From Ciborinia camelliae (Eukaryota; Ascomycota; Leotiomycetes; Helotiales; Sclerotiniaceae), in contig JANPYM010000012.1 of NCBI GenBank assembly GCA_025890175.1, forward strand, positions 151,785 through 215,784: a stretch of DNA of 64,000 bases. Reading direction: 5' to 3'. The notes below the pieces were generated by a model, which ran no database searches, was not told the origin of the DNA, and worked only from the letters and a program-made list of their open reading frames with translations. Positions 57,884 to 64,000 of this stretch are shown here, piece by piece. Made by a program: the position numbers and the translations under genes. Positions within the stretch are counted from its first letter, which is position 1. Each line of letters begins with the position of its first letter.

Positions 57884-58307
57884 GAGTTTATTACGCCCGA
57901 CTGTGGGGCATGTGAGGATATTAAAGTTGTCCGGCCTTTGGTAATGGTATATTCTTCTATCGCATAATATGATGATGGCTACTGATTTATTTCTTTGTAA
58001 GGTTTGTCCCGCCAATTTGGTCAAAGTGTGATAGTATATCTTTGGAGGTATGGAAATGTCATTCTTGGATATTTTATCCGCACTATTGAGTTCGGGGGTA
58101 TATATTCGATTTTATGAGAGAGTTGTCAAGCATTTCACTAAATTTTCATCTCGAGAATTTGATTCGTATTTGCATATCTTCATTTTTGTTGATTATCATC
58201 TTGCTCCGTTGGTTTTAGCAGTTTAGATGGTCTGACGGGTCTTTCTCTCCCCTATCAGTGGCCATCAAGTATTTTATTCGGCCTCCTTATCTGACCAGGT
58301 TTTTGTA

Positions 58308-59061
58308 ATGTATATGGACGGATCTGATGCTCAATTAACCTGCAAAACTCAATACCCAGGCCGTAATCTAACTTACGAAAAGGATCGATTGATTGCATTA
58401 GTCGGAATCGTAGAAAATATGCATCATCAGACAAAAGATGAGCATTGTGTGGGTATGTGGAAGACAGCTAATTTGGCAATTGTGCTGGTATGTTGCGAGC
58501 CCAGGCCAAAGATTATCACCTCCGCGAGCTCCCACGTGGTCTTGGGCATCTATCAAGAAGAGGTGCTCATTCACGTCGAAATCCTTGTATCGGAACTTAA
58601 AATATATTGAGTTGTCAAAAGTCCTGAAAATAGAGAAGTTAGATGCGTCCGAAAACATATTTGGCGATGTACCGAAAGCAGTATTGTGGTTGGAATGTCC
58701 ACCACTTTCGGTTGTAACAATTGATCAGGCAGGCCGTCTAAGGATGTTATCCGGATCATCTACCACAAATTATAAGTGTTGCATCGACTGTTTAGAAGAT
58801 ACTTTAATCATCAATAAGGGCAATCCAGCCTGGAGTGCTTATATCTTGAGGGTCGCTGATGGTGTGGGATTACTTTTAAGGCCAACCCTCAAGTACAAAG
58901 GAGAATATGAAAGATTTGGGATATGAGAAATTCTCGACGAAGATGCATCTTTCATGATGCAAGCTTGCAGAGATAAAAGGAACTTTGCGGAAGACGATGC
59001 ATATGTCCCGAAAGAAAGGCATAAGTTTGACACTAATGGCCATGTTATAGCTTTGTTCTAG
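58308..59061 (+). pseudogene. C-terminal remnant of a HET (heterokaryon incompatibility) protein
   Basis: The reading begins with GRNLTYEKDRLIALVGIVEN and DEHCVGMWK. It shifts frame near 58465 into IWQLCWYVASPGQRL and RAPTWSWASIKKR, and continues to LLLRPTLKYKGEYERFGI at an in-frame TGA (58924). It then resumes EILDEDASFMMQACRDKRNF to a stop at 59059. LTYE-DRL-AL-GI, GLW-like GMWK, QLCWYV and RAPTWSWAS are the standard blocks downstream of the HET domain. The HET domain itself is absent upstream. One frame shift and one stop make it inactive. The gap 57884-58307 holds nothing else. Confidence 0.85.
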
Positions 59062-60453
59062 TTCTTGGTTAGGTTGGGTTGATAGGTAAGTAAGTCAGAA
59101 TACCGAGAATACGGAACAGAATATCAAGTGCTAACTTCTGTAGCATCACTACGATTACAAAAGCGGATATTGGGCTATCTATTCAATAACATAGTGGAGA
59201 TTTATAACCGTACAAATTTCTTCTGACTACAAAATTGACAGAACAAATCCTTGGCGGATGTGGAGATATCGGGAATTCCAATTTCTTTCCTCGTGCACAT
59301 GTTCACTTTTCTTTGTGAGTGGCAATCTAATAATGGGGTTAAATTATATGGATCGAAGCTGAATAGTGAGGGTAGTTTGTTTAGGTAGAAGACGAATAAG
59401 GGGGCTGGCATTCGAAATTTTTTACTTGTCAAGATTTAACTTCAAGGCTTATCAATCATTACTTTGATCTGATATATGGATTTGCTTCGTATGATTATTC
59501 AATATTCGCGAATACAACAAATCAGAGAGTTCTTATGACGTTAACAATGTCGTAGCTGCCAAGGTGCCACTGTAGCCCCATGCAAAACGAAGAGCAACGT
59601 CAGGACATGTATAGACAGGTAAAATATTTTGAATGAAAAATAGCTTCGACTGCAGTGAGAAGATTGAATGCTAACTGATGTTTGATGAAGAAGGGGGGAA
59701 AATCGCTTACTCGGGACGAAGGCCCCCTTTTCCGCTAGAGTCTGAAATCTCGAAAAATCTCCCAAGACAAGCTAAGGCGTGGGATTTTATACTCGACAAT
59801 TATTGAGCACGAAAATTAATGCCATAAAAATACTAATAATGCTATAAATGTTCGGATTCCACGCGCTAAATCAAATCCGACTCCTGAGGTCTTTGAACTT
59901 ACACGATATCCCAAAGAAACACCCATTTACAAGCTTCCCTCCCTTCAAAATCCATCAATTACGACAACGAACCAAATAATACAGCTCCATTCAACCAAAA
60001 GTTCAGCCGACACCTCCAAGCACCGATGTGATGAGCATTCGTGATCCCAAAGTCCCATCCGCCTCGTCGTTCCGATATCCCGCTTTAATATAAAAAGTGC
60101 ACCATGATGTCCGCCTTGGCAAATTCTTCAACGGGTATTCTATATTACACCTGAGCAACTTCATCTATTTCCCCCAAATTCAGGAGAATCTGCACCAATA
60201 ACTATTCGACATCTATATGGTATGTGAAGCGTGCCCCTATACCCCAGACTTTCAATTTATTCTTGGACTGATTGCTACGTTATTTTTATATTACATCTCC
60301 CAAGCACGATCACACGATTCTTTCGCCATTATTCTTCCAAGATCTCACCATCTCTTATTTATCCTTTATATTTATTCTTCTCAAACTCTCTCATTCTCTC
60401 TCAATCCCCCAACTCCAGAAACACATCTCCAACAACTCCTACAACCATCAATA
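59062..60453. other. Intergenic, LPMO upstream region
   Basis: No gene seen. The reading frame of the LPMO is open upstream of its ATG (from 60217), but that part lacks the signal peptide position and is pyrimidine-rich leader. Confidence 0.45.
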
Positions 60454-61507
60454 ATGGTCCTTCTAACAAGAATAATCACCCTCCTCTCCCTCATCACCAC
60501 AACCCTCGCCCACGGCTACGTGTCCGGCATCGTAGCAAACGGCGTCTACACATCCGGCTGGCAAGTATCCTACTGGTACGACATCGTAAACAAGCAACCT
60601 TATCCCCAGACTCCTGGATGGTACGAGGAAGCATTAGATTTAGGATTTATTCCACCTGATCAATATCAGTACGTTATTTGAAGCTTTCCTTCACCACTTG
60701 ACTTTGTATCGGCAATAAAATAAATAAGAGAAACTGAGTAGAAACTAACAATACGTCTAGAACATCAAACATCGTCTGTCATAAAAACGCAGCGAACGCT
60801 AATGTATCTGCAACGGTAGCCGCGGGAGGAACAGTTCAATTTCAATGGACTACTTGGCCGCATAGTATTGGCCCGGTGTTGACGTATGTTGCTAATTGTG
60901 GCGGGAATTGCTCGACTGTATGTAACTCCATGATGCCTTCACGGACAAAATAGATGAGCTAATGGCGTAATAGGTCAACAAAAGCAGCCTAAAATTTGTG
61001 AAGATCGATCACTCGGGTATCGATTTCAGTACTCAAGTTTGGGCATCTGGGAGTTTGATGGCGAATAATAATTCCTGGACTGTTACTGTACCCAAGACTC
61101 TTGCTGCAGGTATAGACTCCTTTTCTTTTCTGCTCTTTTGCCCTCTCTACAAACCCCATCCCTTCATCTCGTCCTCTCCCCCCTCCCTTCCCCCTCCCTT
61201 CCACCCCCCTTCCACCCCCCCTTCCACCCCCCTTCCANNNNNNNNNNAACCCCCTCCCCTCCCCCCAGGCCACTACGTATTCCGACACGAGATAATCGCA
61301 CTGCACGGGGCCGGCACGCTAGACGGAGCGCAAAACTATCCCTTCTGCGTCAACATCGACGTGACGGGAGCAGGAACCTCGAATCCGACGAGTAGCGGCG
61401 TGTTGGCGACGAGTTTCTACACGCAGACGGATCCCGGCATTTATTTTAATCCGTATGTGACCATGACCAATTATACGATTCCCGGGCCCGCGTTGTGGAC
61501 GGGGTAG
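60454..61507 (+). CDS. AA9 lytic polysaccharide monooxygenase (secreted)
   Basis: Exons 60454-60668, 60761-60917, 60974-61109 and 61269-61507 encode 248 residues. The start is the ATG that places a 19-residue signal peptide ([17 protein letters not shown]) directly before HGYVSG, so His20 becomes the N-terminal copper-binding residue. The second copper His is H106 in [15 protein letters not shown]. The axial Tyr is Y193 in [10 protein letters not shown], preceded by the conserved Gln191; [11 protein letters not shown] is the usual second-sphere block. These copper enzymes cleave cellulose or related β-glucans oxidatively outside the cell. No carbohydrate-binding module follows the catalytic domain. 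The last intron is extremely C-rich and contains the assembly gap; both splice sites are outside it. Confidence 0.94.
61238..61247. other. Assembly gap (10 N)
   Basis: Ten undetermined bases inside a C-rich tract (repeats of CCCCCCTTCCA) within the last LPMO intron. The true length is unknown; coding exons are not affected. Confidence 0.98.
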
Positions 61508-61981
61508 GTGGGTGGAGATGGGTGACGATGGGTGAATTTGCGGATGTGGGAAATGAAGGGGATGGGGGGGTGGGTAAGTAAGGAGGTGGGTAAGTGGTAG
61601 TGTGGTTGTTAGTTGATGGTTGGTAAGGGGAATGTATGTGTATTTGGTGAAAGTTGGGAGGATTGGGACGAGAAATGATTCGAGGCTTGTATTTGAAAGG
61701 CTCATTAGGAGTGAGTTGGGTATTTGTGTACGTAATCAGCGTTTTGTATGTTGAATTGAAGGAGTGCATATGCGAGCGAATTGATATTGCGGTATTGTAA
61801 TGAGGAAATCAGACTGCTTCGAAGTTGTCACTCTTTCTTCCGGAAAAATTGACCCGTGAGGAACTAAGATCCGCCTGAATTGAATAATTATATTATAAAG
61901 AAGAAAAAGTTATGGTCTGCGGACTAGGGCGAATCTGATACAGACAACAAAAATACGCACATTCCAAAAGAATGTAGTATC
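61508..61981. other. Intergenic between convergent 3' ends
   Basis: G-rich sequence with GGTGGGTAAGT-like repeats at 61500-61640, then AT-rich DNA. No gene seen. Confidence 0.5.
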
Positions 61982-63145
61982 CTAAAACCGAACATGAGAG
62001 ACTTTCTTCTTGATACTCAAAATCCCTTCTCTTTTCGGGCTTTGATCAATTTCCCTTATAACTACCCTCAAATTCCCATCTGCATCCTCGTTCGCATTTC
62101 CATCCTTCCAAACCCATGCAAAACTATCCCACGTAAACAGCATCGTGTCATTATCTACTTCCTTTTCAAGTATTGTAAGTAAACCCTTTACACACTCACC
62201 ATTCTTTCCAGTAACCATTCTATCCAAAAGATCTCTCCAATACTCTGAGACGCTCGTTTCACGTTTCCTCTCAATCCCTACAGTCTCCACTATCAAACAG
62301 GTTAATGCTTCAAAATTCGGTAATATCCTTTCAATAAATAAATGAAGCCCGACAAAAGAATATGGTCGAAGTGTTAGGTGGCGAAGAGAGGAGTAGAGGA
62401 GAGGTAGGTGGGTAGGGAAGGGTGTTAAAGGGTTCATAGCACTGCGTTTTAAGTTAGTTTATATTATTCTTTCAATTGCTATGAAAGGAGGAATTCTAAA
62501 AAATGAAACTTACGGTATAACCAGAACTAAATTCCGAAGTAATCCATACAGCTCTATATCCATCACATCAAAGCCTCCTCCGAGAATGTTATATGTAAAG
62601 CTATTGATGGAATAAAAAGCTATTTTTGCTTCATGAATTAGATCATTGGAGGCAAATCTTTCGAGAGCCCTGAGAAAAGCTGGCTTTCTGCACACAGATC
62701 CATTGTTTCTCGTGGAAGGTCTGGGAAATGTATAGTCGTATATGATCTCTCGAATTTCAGCAGGAAGGGAACAAAAGTTGAATCGTATTTTTCTAGGTCT
62801 CGTTATGGCAAGAGTCTGTGATGTCGTTATAGAATCAATCATTTGGTCCTGTCCAGAGTTTAGTGTCATCTCCCTGCTGGCTATATCAGAGGATATAAAT
62901 ACATCCGAAGCTGATGCCTTTTTAATCCAAAACAAATTATTGAACTTTGATCCATCATTCAAGCGGCCGAATTGACTGAGCGAGTCGACACGGCGGCGGG
63001 CAATATGAACCTTGTGCCTACGAGCTTCATCTCGGATTTGTCCATCATCTTTCATGCAACCTTCCATATCCGAGCTTATGTTATCAAGACCTGCAATATC
63101 CACAAATTTTGTGTGGGTGGAATAGATAGCTCCTTTATGAGACAT
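61982..63145 (-). CDS. 2EXR/F-box-like hypothetical protein
   Basis: Exons on the minus strand at 63145-62514 and 62441-61982 encode 363 residues; the 72-nt intron is GTAAGT...AAACGCAG, phase 2. Residues about 120-140 read FNFCSLPAEIREIIYDYTF, the short helical motif that opens fungal 2EXR and F-box-like proteins. Further on come LIHEAKIAFYSINSFTYNIL and, across the junction, LYGLLRNLVLVIPSA and LLYSSLRHLTLRPYSFVGL, i.e. the usual pattern of secondary structure without catalytic residues. The C-terminus is basic (SIKKKVSHVRF). The first 110 residues look disordered, and the start could be at a later Met (for example residue 26). A role in protein-protein interaction is likely by family only. 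Confidence 0.7.
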
Positions 63146-64000
63146 CTTGATAGCTTTCCCAAAAGAATATTTTTTGATGCCAGGGATCAGACAATACCTA
63201 AGATCTGGCGGGGACAGGTGATGAGTAGTCTATGTTTTGTTGGAAGATTTGCTGCTCATTATTTCTTAAGTATTCTGGTTGGAATTCTTATAGTAGCTGG
63301 AGCGCCTTCTGCGTGCTGATCGTAGCTTTTTGAAATTACTCGAGAGGAGTATTTGCACCCATTCTTCCGTGGTCATTTATTTGTTGTTTCCTGCTAATAT
63401 ACGACGGTATCTTTTTGAGCCAGAAATTCGGAGATGTCCTCGTAGAAATTCGTCTTGAAGAATGAAAGTGGACTAAAATTGGTGGCAAGGGAGGAAGGCC
63501 ATAAGATAATTGTGTTTGTAGATGGTGGAATTGTTCTTATTCAACTGACCTTCCTTCACTAGATTTTCATCCATGAAAAGAAGTGGAGAAATTTGATGTA
63601 GAATAATGACATATCTTCTTTGGTTTTGCAGGACCGAAGGAGGCTAGTATAGCTGGATACTTTAAACTTCCCCAACTGTGACGGTATATTGCCTCAATAA
63701 AAAAATTAAAATTCAACGCCAGGGTAGTACCGGTGGATTTTATTGGTTGAACGATCCTAGTGAGAAGGAGTAAGAGCTCGAAATTCCGTAGTGTTTGGAT
63801 CTTGCCAAGATACTTTTGAAGTAGCAGGGCAATTTTTGAAGATATTAGCTGTATTCAGGAGGATATGGAATGACAAAGTTCTTTGTGTACGGTCCACAAT
63901 AAGAGGCAGGAACTAAACACCACTGCTAAACTTTGATGAAATAAGTAGGAGCAATCTAGTATCATTCCAGTTCTTTTTATAGTCCTCCGAATTTAGACAT
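63146..64000. other. Intergenic to window end, no gene seen
   Basis: Upstream side of the minus-strand 2EXR-like gene. A plus-strand frame at 62972-63319 overlaps that gene and is treated as a shadow. Confidence 0.45.

Overview
The window looks like a stretch of a filamentous ascomycete chromosome, most likely Leotiomycetes (Helotiales, Botrytis/Sclerotinia-like). The evidence is an AT-leaning base composition, short GT-AG introns of about 50-115 nt with CTAAC/CTAAT-type branch points, long intergenic spaces rich in microsatellites, and fungal gene families (Spc19 of the DASH complex, Met1, an AA9 polysaccharide monooxygenase, HET and BTB proteins). The organism call is inference. All exon structures were worked out by hand from reading frame and splice sites.

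Layout. 0-5 kb holds two BTB/POZ genes, with inverted copies of a short dispersed repeat on either side of the first. 5-9 kb is microsatellite-rich and carries a large serine-rich, cysteine-headed protein on the minus strand. 10.6-15.7 kb is a housekeeping block: MET1 (siroheme synthesis), SPC19 (kinetochore) and lipoyl synthase. 15.8-17.4 kb is a dead flavin monooxygenase ending at another copy of the dispersed repeat. 19.4-20.8 kb is locally duplicated non-coding DNA, followed by a tail-anchored protein of unknown function. 23.6-26.3 kb holds a MITE-like element with long terminal inverted repeats, a frame-broken coiled-coil repeat gene and a phosphotransferase fragment. 26.7-28.5 kb is a nine-exon amidohydrolase of the 6-methylsalicylate decarboxylase type. 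30.5-31.7 kb is a coiled-coil protein. 38-40 kb is a ferric reductase.

40-49 kb contains a second, broken coiled-coil fragment, then a divergent SNF2-type helicase followed on the same strand by a NADAR-domain protein, then a probable 51-residue secreted peptide and a deletion derivative of the MITE. 49.9-52.6 kb is CDC45. 53-59 kb is mostly gene-poor and holds three consecutive pseudogenes: a DUF7730-like protein, a threonine-rich protein and the C-terminus of a HET protein. 60.4-61.5 kb is an AA9 LPMO with a 10-N assembly gap in its last intron. The last gene is a 2EXR/F-box-like protein.

The window mixes conserved single-copy core genes (MET1, SPC19, LIP5, CDC45) with islands of gene decay and repeats. 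I see no biosynthetic cluster. The best candidates for something new are the helicase-NADAR pair, the small secreted peptide, the coiled-coil repeat family with clustered frame breaks, and the two families of short non-autonomous repeats.
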